Program-made: the position numbers and the translations under genes | NCBI RefSeq assembly: GCF_000719515.1 | Contig: NZ_JOGR01000003.1 | Location: 62,001 to 126,000, forward strand | Length of the DNA: 64,000 nt | Direction of reading: 5' to 3' | Origin: Glycomyces sp. NRRL B-16210 | GTDB taxonomy: Bacteria; Actinomycetota; Actinomycetes; Mycobacteriales; Micromonosporaceae | In this document: piece by piece, positions 1 to 7,969 of the stretch | Layout: each line of letters starts with the position of its first letter | How positions within the stretch are numbered: position 1 is the first letter of the stretch | The notes under the pieces: model-generated | Seen by the model: the letters and a program-made list of their open reading frames with translations, nothing else | Database searches by the model: none | What the model was told of the DNA's origin: nothing

Positions 1-174
1 ACAGTTGAGTCGGGGGCGACTGAGCACCGATGCCTCCCATCGGCGTGCCCACTCGCTAACGAAGCGGCACCCCAGTAGCGCCGCTTCGCCGCGCCGCCTC
101 AGCGACTTGTCGTACCCCTCAGGCACTGTTGAATCGGGGGCGACTCCACACCGAAGCTTCCCATCGGCGTGCCC
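1..174. repeat. Pair of imperfect 50-bp direct repeats downstream of murQ
   Basis: Bases 1-50 and 125-174 align without gaps and match at about 42 of 50 positions. Both copies hold the cores TCGGGGGCGACT and CCCATCGGCGTGCCC. Copy 1 can fold two small hairpins (AGTCG/CGACT and CCGATG/CATCGG); copy 2 keeps only part of each. Between them lies a further inverted repeat, GAAGCGGC...GCCGCTTC, near 61-88. No protein-like reading frame explains the repetition. It could be a REP-like intergenic element or part of the murQ 3' end; the window edge cuts off anything further left. Confidence 0.6.
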
Positions 175-183
175 GCATTCGCT

Positions 184-1119
184 TCAGCCCACTCCCCCGG
201 CCAGCGCGCCCGACAGGCGGCCTTCGGCTTGTTCCAGCCGCTCGTCGGCCTCGGCCGCCGGCACGCCGAGTTCGAGCATGACCACCGCGGTCTTCACCCG
301 ATTCCCCGCCGCAACCAGCGCCTTCTCTGCGGCCTCCGCCTCGGCGCCGGTGATCTCGCGGATCATCCGCACCGCCCGCGCCGCGAGCTTCGAGTTCCCG
401 ACCCGCATGTCCACCATGTAGTTCCCGTACACCTTCCCCAGGCGCACCATGCTGATCGTCGAGATCATGTTGAGCACGAACTTCTGTGCCGTCCCGGACT
501 TGAGCCGGGTCGACCCGGCCACGACCTCCGGCCCGACCGCCACCTCGATCGCGAACTCGGCCGCCTCCGACAGCGCCGCCCCCGCGTTGCACGACAGCCC
601 CACCGTCAGCGCCCCGCGCCGCCGGGCCTCGCGGACCGCGGCGATCACGAACGGCGTGCGGCCGCTCGCGGCCAGGCCCACCACCGCGTCGGCCGGGCCG
701 ATCGCCTCGGCCGCCATCGCCGCCGCCCCCGCGTCGGCGTCGTCCTCGGTGCCTTCGACGGCGCCCCCTTCGGCGGCCTTCCCGCCGGCGAGGATCGCCT
801 TCACCAGTTCGGGGTCGGTCGAGAACGTCGGCGGGCACTCGGCGGCGTCCATCACCGCCATCCGCCCGGCCGTCCCCGCACCGACGTAGCGCAGCCGCCC
901 GCCCTTCGCGAGGCGGTCGGCCACCGCGTCGATCGCGGCGGCGACGTCGGGGAGCACCGCTGCGACCGCGGCCGGTACGCTCGCGTCGGCCTCGTTCATC
1001 GTGCGGGCCAGATCCAGGGTCGAGAGGCCCTCGATCCCCGCGTAGCGCGGATCGGCCTGTTCGGTTGCCAGCATTGCCAGTTGGGCGTGCGCCCGCAGGC
1101 GCTCGGTCGACTCACTCAC
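184..1119 (-). CDS. murQ: N-acetylmuramic acid 6-phosphate etherase
   Basis: Cytoplasmic enzyme that removes the D-lactyl ether from MurNAc-6-phosphate to give GlcNAc-6-phosphate and lactate, a step in recycling the cell's own peptidoglycan or using foreign murein. The 311-residue protein has the family's normal length and an SIS sugar-phosphate fold. GAGTAGRMAVMDAAECPPTF (80-99) is the family signature. E94 and D126 are spaced as the catalytic Glu83 and Asp115 of E. coli MurQ (from memory). The start is GTG; a -10-like TAGGCT lies 7 bases upstream, so the message is probably leaderless. It diverges from the regulator murR, which suggests local control by the sugar phosphate. Confidence 0.96.
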   Translation of the reverse strand: MSESTERLRAHAQLAMLATEQADPRYAGIEGLSTLDLARTMNEADASVPAAVAAVLPDVAAAIDAVADRLAKGGRLRYVGAGTAGRMAVMDAAECPPTFSTDPELVKAILAGGKAAEGGAVEGTEDDADAGAAAMAAEAIGPADAVVGLAASGRTPFVIAAVREARRRGALTVGLSCNAGAALSEAAEFAIEVAVGPEVVAGSTRLKSGTAQKFVLNMISTISMVRLGKVYGNYMVDMRVGNSKLAARAVRMIREITGAEAEAAEKALVAAGNRVKTAVVMLELGVPAAEADERLEQAEGRLSGALAGGVG

Positions 1120-1221
1120 AGTTGCGAGCCTAGCGCAGTGGAGTAAAATTTCAGTCGACTCGTCTCATCTGAAGAAACGCGCCGAACCATCGCGGGACGC
1201 TCCTGGGTGTACCGTGACGGC
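1120..1221. promoter_or_regulatory. Divergent murQ/murR promoter region with AT-rich candidate operator
   Basis: The stretch between the two starts holds a minus-strand TAGGCT at 1127-1132, 7 bases before the murQ GTG, and a plus-strand TACCGT at 1210-1215, 6 bases before the murR ATG. Both would make leaderless messages. At 1143-1154 sits the only AT-rich patch, GTAAAATTTCAG, an imperfect palindrome with 8 of 12 symmetric bases. It covers the expected -35/spacer of murQ, where a repressor would block transcription. RpiR-family proteins often bind such AT-rich dyads; that this one does is inference. Confidence 0.5.
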
Positions 1222-2103
1222 ATGTCTGCCAGCCGCACCGACGTGCCCAACCTCCTGGTGCTCATCAAATCGGTCCTGCCCTCGCTGTCGAAGGCCGAGA
1301 CCAAGGTCGCACAGGAGATCATCCGCGAGCCCGAGGCCGCCTCGACGCGTACCATCACCGAACTCGCCCGCGCCGCGGGCACCTCCGAGGCGACCGTCGT
1401 GCGCTTCTGCCGCTCGCTCGGCCTCACCGGCCACCGGGAGCTGCGGATGCGGGCCGCGCAGGCGGTCATCGGCACCGGCGAGGGCCCCGACCGCGAGATC
1501 GCCGGCGGCGACATCCCCACGGGCGCCGACATGTCCCGCATCATCGCGACCGTCAGCTACGCCGACATCGGCGCGATCACCGACACCGCCGACGCCCTCG
1601 ACACCGCCGCTTGCGAAGCGGCCGTCGCCGCGCTCGCCGCCGCGGGCCGGATCGACGCGTTCGGCGTCGAAGCCTCCGGGATCGTCGCCACCGACCTGGT
1701 CAAGAAGCTGCACCGGATCGGCCACGTGGCCTTCGCCTGGCCCGACGTGCACGCCGCGCTCGTGGCGACCGGGCTCGCCGGGCCCAAAGACGTGGCCGTG
1801 GCGATCTCGCACTCGGGGGCGACCACCGAGACCGTGGAGTTCCTCGAATCGGCCCGGGCGCGGGAGGCGACGACGATCGCGATCACCAACCACGCCAGGT
1901 CGCCGCTGGCGAAGACGGCCGACCTGGTCCTGACGACCGCCGCGCGGGAAACGACCTTCCGCTCGGGGGCCACCGTCAGCCGCATCGCGCAGCTCATGGT
2001 CGTGGACTGCCTGTTCGTCGGCGTCGCGGCGAAGCAGCGGCGCCGGTCGGCGAAGGCGCTGGCGGCCACTGCCGCTGCGGTCTCGGGCCGCCAGCGCGCG
2101 TGA
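1222..2103 (+). CDS. murR: MurR/RpiR-family transcriptional regulator (HTH + SIS)
   Basis: Predicted DNA-binding regulator of MurNAc use. The 293-residue protein begins with an RpiR-type helix-turn-helix (about residues 15-80; core TITELARAAGTSEATVVRFC) and ends with an SIS domain (about 130-260) expected to sense a sugar phosphate such as MurNAc-6-P. I chose ATG 1222: it lies 6 bases after TACCGT, which suits a leaderless message, and a GTG at 1207 would add only five residues. The TGA stop abuts the stop of the convergent amidase gene with no gap. Divergence from murQ supports the murR assignment over other RpiR members. Confidence 0.88.
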   Translation: MSASRTDVPNLLVLIKSVLPSLSKAETKVAQEIIREPEAASTRTITELARAAGTSEATVVRFCRSLGLTGHRELRMRAAQAVIGTGEGPDREIAGGDIPTGADMSRIIATVSYADIGAITDTADALDTAACEAAVAALAAAGRIDAFGVEASGIVATDLVKKLHRIGHVAFAWPDVHAALVATGLAGPKDVAVAISHSGATTETVEFLESARAREATTIAITNHARSPLAKTADLVLTTAARETTFRSGATVSRIAQLMVVDCLFVGVAAKQRRRSAKALAATAAAVSGRQRA

Positions 2104-2766
2104 TTACAGGCCGCGGGCCGTCTCGACCTCGTCGCGCAGTTGCGGGAGTCGGTCGTGGAAGATCCCGGGGCACAGGGTCGAACCGAAGTCCATGTGACCG
2201 TAGATCTCGCTGGACGGAATCGCGTACTGCTCGCATGTGAAGGCGCACAGCGTGACCAGTGTTTCCCACTGCGCGGCGGGCGGTACGGCGCCGTCGTGGT
2301 AGGAGCCCTCGTTCGCGATGCCGATCGCCTGGGTGTTCTGGCCCGAGGTGTGGGCGCCCTGGATGAAGCTCGCGCCCGCCAGGAGCGCCGGGAGGCTCCC
2401 GGTGGTGCCCTCGGTGAGCCAGCCGCCGCGGCTGACGACGAAGTTGTAGCCCGAGTCGCGCCAGCCGTTGCCGTCCATGTGGAGGTCCTGGACCCACTTG
2501 GCGTGGGCGTGGGCCTGCGCGCGCGAGAAGTCGGCGGTGTTGGCGGAGACGGTGTGGTGCACGATGAGCTTGTTGGGGCTGCCGGCGATGACGGGGTTGG
2601 TGCCGTTCGGCGGCCTGGCGCCCCATGCGGCGGTCGAGTCGATGTCGGGTTCGACGGCTTGGGCGTTCGCGGCGGGGGCGGTGAGGGCCCCCAGGCCCGC
2701 GGCGCCGAGGAGCCCGGCCGCGCCGAAGAGCGTCCTGCGGCGGATGCGGTGGTGGTCATTGTCCAT
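2104..2766 (-). CDS. Secreted N-acetylmuramoyl-L-alanine amidase (Amidase_2/PGRP fold)
   Basis: Zinc amidase that cuts the bond between MurNAc and the stem peptide outside the membrane. The 220-residue protein starts with a Tat-type signal: RRRTLF, a hydrophobic run, then APAANAQA. The catalytic domain follows, with HHT (70-72), GYNFV (Tyr107) and GHMDFGSTLCPG giving likely zinc ligands H70 or H71, H191 and C199. ATG 2766 is preceded by GGAGG at good spacing; an in-frame ATG at 2877 would run into the upstream muramidase gene and add an unlikely tail. It lies 70 bases behind the GH25 gene on the same strand, so the two are probably co-transcribed. Confidence 0.93.
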   Translation of the reverse strand: MDNDHHRIRRRTLFGAAGLLGAAGLGALTAPAANAQAVEPDIDSTAAWGARPPNGTNPVIAGSPNKLIVHHTVSANTADFSRAQAHAHAKWVQDLHMDGNGWRDSGYNFVVSRGGWLTEGTTGSLPALLAGASFIQGAHTSGQNTQAIGIANEGSYHDGAVPPAAQWETLVTLCAFTCEQYAIPSSEIYGHMDFGSTLCPGIFHDRLPQLRDEVETARGL

Positions 2767-2836
2767 TGGTCCTGCCTCCAGACTGCGGGTTCCCGACGGC
2801 GAGCCCCGGGGGCGTCGGCCCCCGGAGCCCGCGCGG

Positions 2837-3619
2837 TCAGGTGTTGTTCGCGAGCGCCAGGAGGCGGTCGCGGGCACCGTTGAAGTAGTTCCGGTCGACG
2901 GCCCCTGAGATGCCGGGGACCGAGCCCGAATCGGTGTACTGCCAGCAGGTCCAGGTGGTGCTGCTCCAGCCGGCGGGGAGGTTGGGCGAGGAGACGCCCC
3001 AGTGCGCGACCCACAGGGGGCTCTGGGTGGCCATGCCCGTCCACGAGCCGGTGCAGGAGTTCCACCAAGAAGCGGTCGTGTAGATGACCGGGTCGCGGCC
3101 CGTCCTGGACTTGTAGGTGTTGTGGAAGTCCTGGATCCAGTTGCGCATCTGGGTGGTCGAGAGGCCGTAGCAGGCCGCGCCCGAGGGCGGGGCCTCGATG
3201 TCGAGGGCGCCCGGCAGGGTGAGGTTGTCGGCCGACCAGGCGCCGCCGTTGCTGGCGAAGTAGTTCGCCTGCACCGCGCCGCTGGAGGCGTTGGGCCGGG
3301 CGAAGTGGTACGCCCCGCGGATCACGCCGGCGGCGTGGGCGGCCGGATAGTTGGTGTTGAACTGGGGGTCCTTGTAGCTGGTGCCCTCAGTGGCCTTGAT
3401 GTAGGCGAACTGGATGCCGGCGTTCCTGACGCTGGTCCAGTTGATGCTGCCCTGGTAGTGCGAGACGTCGATGCCCGCGAGGCCCTGCGCCTGCGCGGGG
3501 CTCGCGACGGCGAGTCCCGCGGCGGTCATGATCGTGGTGAGGAAGAGGACGACCGCGGCGCGCAAGCCGTGGCGTCGGGGGTTGCGGGGTCGTTTTCGAT
3601 GGGTGGGGGGAAGGTTCAT
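2837..3619 (-). CDS. Secreted GH25 muramidase (lysozyme)
   Basis: Glycoside hydrolase family 25 enzyme that cleaves the MurNAc-GlcNAc bond of peptidoglycan. The 260-residue protein has a basic N-terminus and a signal peptide (about 20-45, ending ASPAQAQ). The GH25 domain opens with GIDVSHYQG (Asp51) and carries the catalytic pair D140 and E142 in GALDIEAPP. No separate wall-binding domain is visible. ATG 3619 has GGGAG 8 bases upstream. It is the first gene of a likely two-gene unit with the amidase, behind a good sigma-A promoter at 3688-3717. Together the two enzymes can cut both sugar and peptide linkages. Confidence 0.94.
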   Translation of the reverse strand: MNLPPTHRKRPRNPRRHGLRAAVVLFLTTIMTAAGLAVASPAQAQGLAGIDVSHYQGSINWTSVRNAGIQFAYIKATEGTSYKDPQFNTNYPAAHAAGVIRGAYHFARPNASSGAVQANYFASNGGAWSADNLTLPGALDIEAPPSGAACYGLSTTQMRNWIQDFHNTYKSRTGRDPVIYTTASWWNSCTGSWTGMATQSPLWVAHWGVSSPNLPAGWSSTTWTCWQYTDSGSVPGISGAVDRNYFNGARDRLLALANNT

Positions 3620-3687
3620 ACGAGACTCCCTGCTTGTCAGGAGATCTGCCATTTGGGGGGAGGTGCCTGGTATGGCACCCGAGACCC

Positions 3688-3717
3688 AGTATGGAGACAA
3701 ACTCCAGAGAGAGTCAA
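3688..3717 (-). promoter_or_regulatory. Sigma-A-type promoter for the GH25-amidase unit
   Basis: On the minus strand a TTGACT -35 (3712-3717), an 18-base spacer and a CATACT -10 (3688-3693) point at the GH25 gene, leaving a leader of about 60 bases. Just upstream, at 3723-3735, GAAAATAACTTTC forms a GAAA-N5-TTTC dyad that could bind a regulator; that role is a guess. Confidence 0.65.
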
Positions 3718-3799
3718 GCCTGTGAAAATAACTTTCCGTTAGCGGTGGGTGAACGGCCGTGCACGGATCGGGGCGGTCGGCGCCGTTTCCGCAGGTGGG

Positions 3800-5647
3800 C
3801 TAGGCGTAGTTCAGGCCGTGGCCGAGGGCGTATTCGGTCGCGCCGGAGGCGTCCGGCACGTCGACGGGCAGCGCGCCGCTGGGATCGAGCTCGCCGGTGA
3901 TGGCTTTCGCCAGCGCCGCAAGGGAGGCCGCGGAGTAGGAGTACGTCGCGAGGCTGGCGTTGACGGCGCCGAGGTGGGCGGCGTCGTAGGGCGTGCCGAC
4001 CGCGGCGGCGACCACCGGGACGCCGGTCTCCAGCAGGGCTTCGGCGAGGTCCGCTTGCGCCGCACCGGCTTTGACGCCGTTGGTCACGAGGACGACCAGG
4101 TCGCGGTCCTCGGCGGCGGCGACGGCTCCGGCGATCGCCCGCTCGTCCGGCTCGAGGCCAGTCACCAGTGCTTCGGATCGGATGCCGAGGTCGCCGAGGG
4201 CGGCGGCGAGGGTCGCCGTGGTGGTCTCGCCCCAGCCGGTCACGAGGGCGGTGCCGCTGTCGACCGGCAGCGTGCCGTCGTTGGCGAGCAGGGTGATCGA
4301 GCGTTCGGCGATCGCGGCGGCGAGGTCGCGGTGCGCGTCGGTGCCGACCGCGTCCGCCGTCTTCGACGCGTCGGTCGCCGGTTCCGCGGCGATGCCGCGG
4401 GCGTACTTGAGGTCCAACAGGCGGCGCACCGATTCGTCGATCCGGTCCTCGGTCAGCTCGCCGGAGGCGACCGCGTCGAGCACCGCCTGGTACGCGAGCG
4501 GGAAGTCCGGCGGCATGAGCAGCAGGTCGACGCCGGCGAGGAGCGCCATGACCGGAACGCGGTCGTCGCCGTACTCGGTGCGGACGCCTTGCATCTCAAG
4601 GGAGTCGGTGACGATGACGCCCGTGAAGCCGAGCCGTTCGCGCAGGAGGCCGGTGAGGATCGGCTCGGACAGGGTCGCCGGGAGCAGCGACTCGTCGAGC
4701 GCAGGGAACTGCAAGTGCGCGGTCATCACCATGTCCGCGCCGGCCTCGATCGCGGCGCGGAACGGCGGGGCGTCGATCCGCTCCCACTCCTCGGCGTCGT
4801 GCGTGATGACCGGCAGGTCCGCGTGGCTGTCGGTCCCGGTGTCGCCGTGGCCCGGGAAGTGCTTGGCGGACACCGCCACTCCCCCGGCCTGGTAGCCGAG
4901 GACCTGCGAGGCGGCGAAATCGGCCACCCGCTCGGGGTCGGAGCCGAAGGACCGGACGCCGATGACGGGGTTGGCCGGGTCGACATTGACGTCGGCGTCC
5001 GGCGCGAAGTTCTGGTTGAGGCCCATCGCCCGCAGCTCGGACCCGGCGGCCTCGGCGGCCCGGCGCGCGGCGTCGAGGTCGCCGGTGGCGCCCAGGGGCA
5101 TCGCCCCGGGGAACTGCGTGGCGGGCTCGCCGATGCGGACGACCGAGCCGTACTCCTGGTCGATCGCGATGAGCAGCGGCGTCCCGCCGCCTGCGGTCGC
5201 GGCCTCCTGGAGGCCGTTGGAGAGCAGGGCGATCCGCTCGGGGTCGGTCAGGTCGTTGGCCCAGTCGAAGTAGATGACGCCGCCGGGGCGGTAGGTCGAG
5301 ACGAACGCGGCGCCGTCGGCGGCGCCGAGGCGCTCGCGGTTCGAGGCGACCGCGCCCTCGTGGTCGGTCTCGGCGGCGTCGCCGTGGACGTAGACCATGA
5401 ACAGCTGCCCGACCTTGTCCTCCAGGGACATCGAGGCCAGCTGCCGGTCGACCCATTCGCGCTGCGAGTCCAACGGGGTCTCCTCCTCGGAGGTCGCCGC
5501 CTCCGGGGCTTCCTCCCCGTCGCGCCGGGCCAGGACCTCGGCGGCCACCGCGCCGCCGCCGACCACGGCGAACGCGCCGGCGACGCCGGAGGTGATCAGG
5601 GCCTTCCGAGAAAGTCTGGGCGAACGCACCCGCCCATCCTGACCCAC
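3800..5647 (-). CDS. nagZ: GH3 beta-N-acetylglucosaminidase, two-domain NagZ type, exported
   Basis: Expected to release GlcNAc from MurNAc-containing muropeptides. The 615-residue protein has an N-terminal hydrophobic segment (about 16-40) that is a signal or membrane anchor. The GH3 barrel carries KHFPGHGDTGTDSH (262-275, with the Asp-His acid/base dyad D273/H275) and the nucleophile D348 in VTDSLEM. A C-terminal GH3 alpha/beta domain follows, as in the Bacillus NagZ/YbbD form. GTG 5647 is the longest start; GTG 5629, behind AGGATGGG, is an alternative. The gene sits between the ribosomal terminator and the GH25 promoter and fits the murQ-murR neighbourhood functionally. Confidence 0.9.
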   Translation of the reverse strand: MGQDGRVRSPRLSRKALITSGVAGAFAVVGGGAVAAEVLARRDGEEAPEAATSEEETPLDSQREWVDRQLASMSLEDKVGQLFMVYVHGDAAETDHEGAVASNRERLGAADGAAFVSTYRPGGVIYFDWANDLTDPERIALLSNGLQEAATAGGGTPLLIAIDQEYGSVVRIGEPATQFPGAMPLGATGDLDAARRAAEAAGSELRAMGLNQNFAPDADVNVDPANPVIGVRSFGSDPERVADFAASQVLGYQAGGVAVSAKHFPGHGDTGTDSHADLPVITHDAEEWERIDAPPFRAAIEAGADMVMTAHLQFPALDESLLPATLSEPILTGLLRERLGFTGVIVTDSLEMQGVRTEYGDDRVPVMALLAGVDLLLMPPDFPLAYQAVLDAVASGELTEDRIDESVRRLLDLKYARGIAAEPATDASKTADAVGTDAHRDLAAAIAERSITLLANDGTLPVDSGTALVTGWGETTTATLAAALGDLGIRSEALVTGLEPDERAIAGAVAAAEDRDLVVLVTNGVKAGAAQADLAEALLETGVPVVAAAVGTPYDAAHLGAVNASLATYSYSAASLAALAKAITGELDPSGALPVDVPDASGATEYALGHGLNYA

Positions 5648-5718
5648 CCCATGAGCGCCCGCAAGGCCGACCCCCGGTGATCTACGCGATCGACCGGAAA
5701 ACCACCCGAGACGCGACG

Positions 5719-5752
5719 AAAAGCCGGGGAGGAGCGAAGCTCCTCCCCGGCT
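5719..5752 (-). terminator. Terminator closing the ribosomal protein operon after rplR
   Basis: A perfect 14-bp stem (5722-5735 with 5739-5752) has a 3-base loop and, read on the minus strand, is followed directly by TTTT. It starts 22 bases after the rplR stop. This is a strong intrinsic terminator and shows that the operon really ends at rplR rather than reading into nagZ. Confidence 0.85.
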
Positions 5753-5773
5753 CTCATGCCGTGTTGAACGGGC

Positions 5774-6169
5774 CTAGAACTTCAGGCCGTTCTCGCGGGC
5801 GGCGTCGGCCAGGGCCGCGACGCGGCCGTGGTACTTGACACCACCGCGGTCGAAGACGACCGCCTCGACGCCGGCGGCCTTGGCGCGCTCGGCGACGAGC
5901 TTGCCGACCTCCTTGGCCTTGTCGGTCTTCGTGCCCTCGAAGCCGCGCAGGCCGGGCTCCACCGTCGACGCGGCGGCCAGCGTGTGGCCCTTCACGTCGT
6001 CGATGACCTGGGCCACGATGTGCTTCGAAGAGCGGAAGACCGCCAGGCGGGGCTGCGAGTCCGTGCCGCTGATCTTCTTGCGGCCGCGGAAGTGGCGCCG
6101 GTTCTTGCCGATCCGGCGGCGCTCGGAGGCCGTCCCCGAGGGGCGGCGCTGCTCCAGTTTGCTCGCCAT
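5774..6169 (-). CDS. rplR: Ribosomal protein uL18 (L18)
   Basis: 5S rRNA-binding protein of the large subunit. At 131 residues it is slightly longer than most bacterial L18, with an extra basic N-terminus; FRSSKHIVAQVIDD and FDRGGVKYHGRVAALADAAR are recognisable family blocks. Its ATG overlaps the rplF stop (TAATG), so translation is probably coupled. It is the last gene of the operon here; rpsE, rpmD, rplO and secY, which normally follow, are absent and a terminator comes next. Confidence 0.98.
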   Translation of the reverse strand: MASKLEQRRPSGTASERRRIGKNRRHFRGRKKISGTDSQPRLAVFRSSKHIVAQVIDDVKGHTLAAASTVEPGLRGFEGTKTDKAKEVGKLVAERAKAAGVEAVVFDRGGVKYHGRVAALADAARENGLKF

Positions 6170-6708
6170 TACTTACCTGCCTTCCCGGCCTTGCGGCGGA
6201 TGCGCTCGTCCACGTACTTCACGCCCTTGCCCTTGTAGGGCTCCGGCGGACGCAGGCGACGGATGTTCGACGCGACCTGGCCGACGAGCTGCTTGTCGAT
6301 GCCCTCGACGTGCAGCAGGGTCGGACGCTCGACGGTGAACGAGATGCCCTCCGGGGCGTCGACCTGGATGGTGTGGGAGAAGCCGAGGCTCATCTCCACG
6401 CCCTTGCCCTTGGCCTGCGCCCGGTAACCGGTGCCGTTGATCTCGAGGGACTTCTTGTAGCCCTCCGAGACGCCGACGACCATGTTGTTGACGAGGCTCC
6501 GCGCCAGGCCGTGCAGGGCCCGGGACTTGCGCTCGTCGTTGGGGCGGGTGACCGAAACGGTCCCGTCCTCGTTCTTCTCGATGCCGATCGGCTCGGGCAG
6601 CTCACGACTGAGCTGGCCCTTGGGGCCTTTCACGGTCACCGTCACGCCGTCGATCTTGACGTCGACGCCGGAGGGCACCAGAATCGGCTGCTTCCCAATG
6701 CGGGACAT
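6169..6708 (-). CDS. rplF: Ribosomal protein uL6 (L6)
   Basis: Large-subunit protein near the GTPase-associated centre. The 179-residue length is standard. It begins MSRIGKQPILVPSGV and ends with the conserved block RLRPPEPYKGKGVKY. GGAGG lies upstream of ATG 6708. The stop overlaps the rplR start by one base, and 16 bases separate it from rpsH. Confidence 0.98.
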   Translation of the reverse strand: MSRIGKQPILVPSGVDVKIDGVTVTVKGPKGQLSRELPEPIGIEKNEDGTVSVTRPNDERKSRALHGLARSLVNNMVVGVSEGYKKSLEINGTGYRAQAKGKGVEMSLGFSHTIQVDAPEGISFTVERPTLLHVEGIDKQLVGQVASNIRRLRPPEPYKGKGVKYVDERIRRKAGKAGK

Positions 6709-6724
6709 GCTTATACCCTCCTGA

Positions 6725-7132
6725 CTACCAGACGTAGGCGATGACTTCGCCGCCCACGCCGCGCTTGCGAGCCTGGCGGTCGGTCAGCAGGCCCTGGGAG
6801 GTGGACACGATGGCCACACCCAGGCCGCCGAGGACGCGCGGCAGCTCAGTGGACTTGGCGTAGACCCGAAGGCCCGGCTTCGAGACGCGGCGCAGGCCCG
6901 CAAGGGACCGCTCGCGACGCTCGCCGAACTTCAGGTCGATGACCAGGGTCTTGCCGACTTTGCCTTCTTCAGGGTCCACCGAGCGCCATTCGGCGATGTA
7001 GCCCTCCTGCTTGAGGACCTCCGCGATGGAGGCCTTCATCTTGGAGTGCGGCATCGACAGCGTGTCGTGGTAGGCCTGGTTGGCGTTCCGCAGACGAGTG
7101 AGCATGTCTGCGATCGGGTCGGTCATTGTCAT
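6725..7132 (-). CDS. rpsH: Ribosomal protein uS8 (S8)
   Basis: Small-subunit assembly protein that binds the central domain of 16S rRNA; in E. coli its homologue also represses the spc operon. It has 135 residues with DPIADMLTRLRNANQA at the N-terminus and STSQGLLTDRQARKRGVGGE near the end. ATG 7126 is an alternative start two codons in. The upstream gap of 83 bases carries a hairpin (CCCCGCC/GGCGGGG, about 7162-7186) that could tune expression between rpsN and rpsH. Confidence 0.98.
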   Translation of the reverse strand: MTMTDPIADMLTRLRNANQAYHDTLSMPHSKMKASIAEVLKQEGYIAEWRSVDPEEGKVGKTLVIDLKFGERRERSLAGLRRVSKPGLRVYAKSTELPRVLGGLGVAIVSTSQGLLTDRQARKRGVGGEVIAYVW

Positions 7133-7215
7133 TAGCGTTGTATACCTTTCTCACCCCGGTTCCCCGCCTTGTGAAGACCGGCGGGGCCTGTGGCGATCGG
7201 AGCTTCGGGCCTGGG

Positions 7216-7401
7216 TTACCAGGAAGCCTTGTGGACGCCCGGGAGTTCACCCGCGTGGGCCATGTCGCGCACGCAGACGCGGCACAGGCCGAACTTGCGG
7301 TAGACGGCCTTGGGCCGGCCGCACTTCTGGCAGCGGGTGTAGGCGCGCACGGCGAACTTCGGCTTCCGCTTGGCCTTCGCGATGAGGGCTTTCTTAGCCA
7401 T
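7216..7401 (-). CDS. rpsN: Ribosomal protein uS14, zinc-binding (type Z)
   Basis: Short small-subunit protein of 61 residues. It keeps the zinc ribbon CQKC...CRVC, so it is the C+ type Z form and not the longer zinc-free paralogue that many actinobacteria hold elsewhere for zinc shortage. Its ATG overlaps the last 8 bases of rplE, indicating coupled translation. Confidence 0.98.
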   Translation of the reverse strand: MAKKALIAKAKRKPKFAVRAYTRCQKCGRPKAVYRKFGLCRVCVRDMAHAGELPGVHKASW

Positions 7402-7969
7402 TGTCGTTCTCCTTGAACGGGAAGCCGAGCAGCTTCAGGAACGCCCGGCCTTCGTCGTCGGTCTTCGCGGTGGTCACCAAGGTGATGTCCATGCCGCGAA
7501 CCCGGTCGATCTTGTCCTGGTCGATCTCGGGGAACACGCTCTGCTCGGTGAGACCGAAGGTGTAGTTCCCGTTACCGTCGAACTGCTGGTCCGAGAGCCC
7601 GCGGAAGTCGCGGATGCGCGGCAGCGCGATCGCCAGGAGGCGGTCGAGGAACTCCCACATGCGGTCGCCGCGGAGGGTCACCTTCGCGCCGATCGCCTGG
7701 CCCTCGCGCAGCTTGAACTGCGCGATCGACTTCTTGGCCCGACGGACCAGAGGCTTCTGACCGGTGATCGTGGTCAGGTCCTCCAGCGCCCCGTTGATGA
7801 GCTTCGAGTCGCGAGCGGCCTCGCCGACACCCATGTTGACCACGATCTTCGTCAGACCGGGGATCTGGTGGATGTTGGCGTAGTTGAACTGGTCCTTCAG
7901 CGCGTCCCTGATCTCGGAGCGGTACTGCTCCTTCAGGCGCGGCTGGACCTTCTCAGCAACGTCGGTCAT
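7394..7969 (-). CDS. rplE: Ribosomal protein uL5 (L5)
   Basis: 5S rRNA-binding large-subunit protein of 191 residues. KIVVNMGVGEAARDSKLINGA and the C-terminal block around GMDITLVTTAKTDDEGRAFL identify it. The N-terminus is about ten residues longer than in E. coli, as usual in actinobacteria. The start overlaps the rplX stop (TAATG) and the end overlaps rpsN. Confidence 0.98.
   Translation of the reverse strand: MTDVAEKVQPRLKEQYRSEIRDALKDQFNYANIHQIPGLTKIVVNMGVGEAARDSKLINGALEDLTTITGQKPLVRRAKKSIAQFKLREGQAIGAKVTLRGDRMWEFLDRLLAIALPRIRDFRGLSDQQFDGNGNYTFGLTEQSVFPEIDQDKIDRVRGMDITLVTTAKTDDEGRAFLKLLGFPFKENDNG

Noticed and set aside
3749..5680. 643-codon plus-strand frame opposite nagZ
   Set aside because: Antisense of the GH3 gene; no protein-like pattern.
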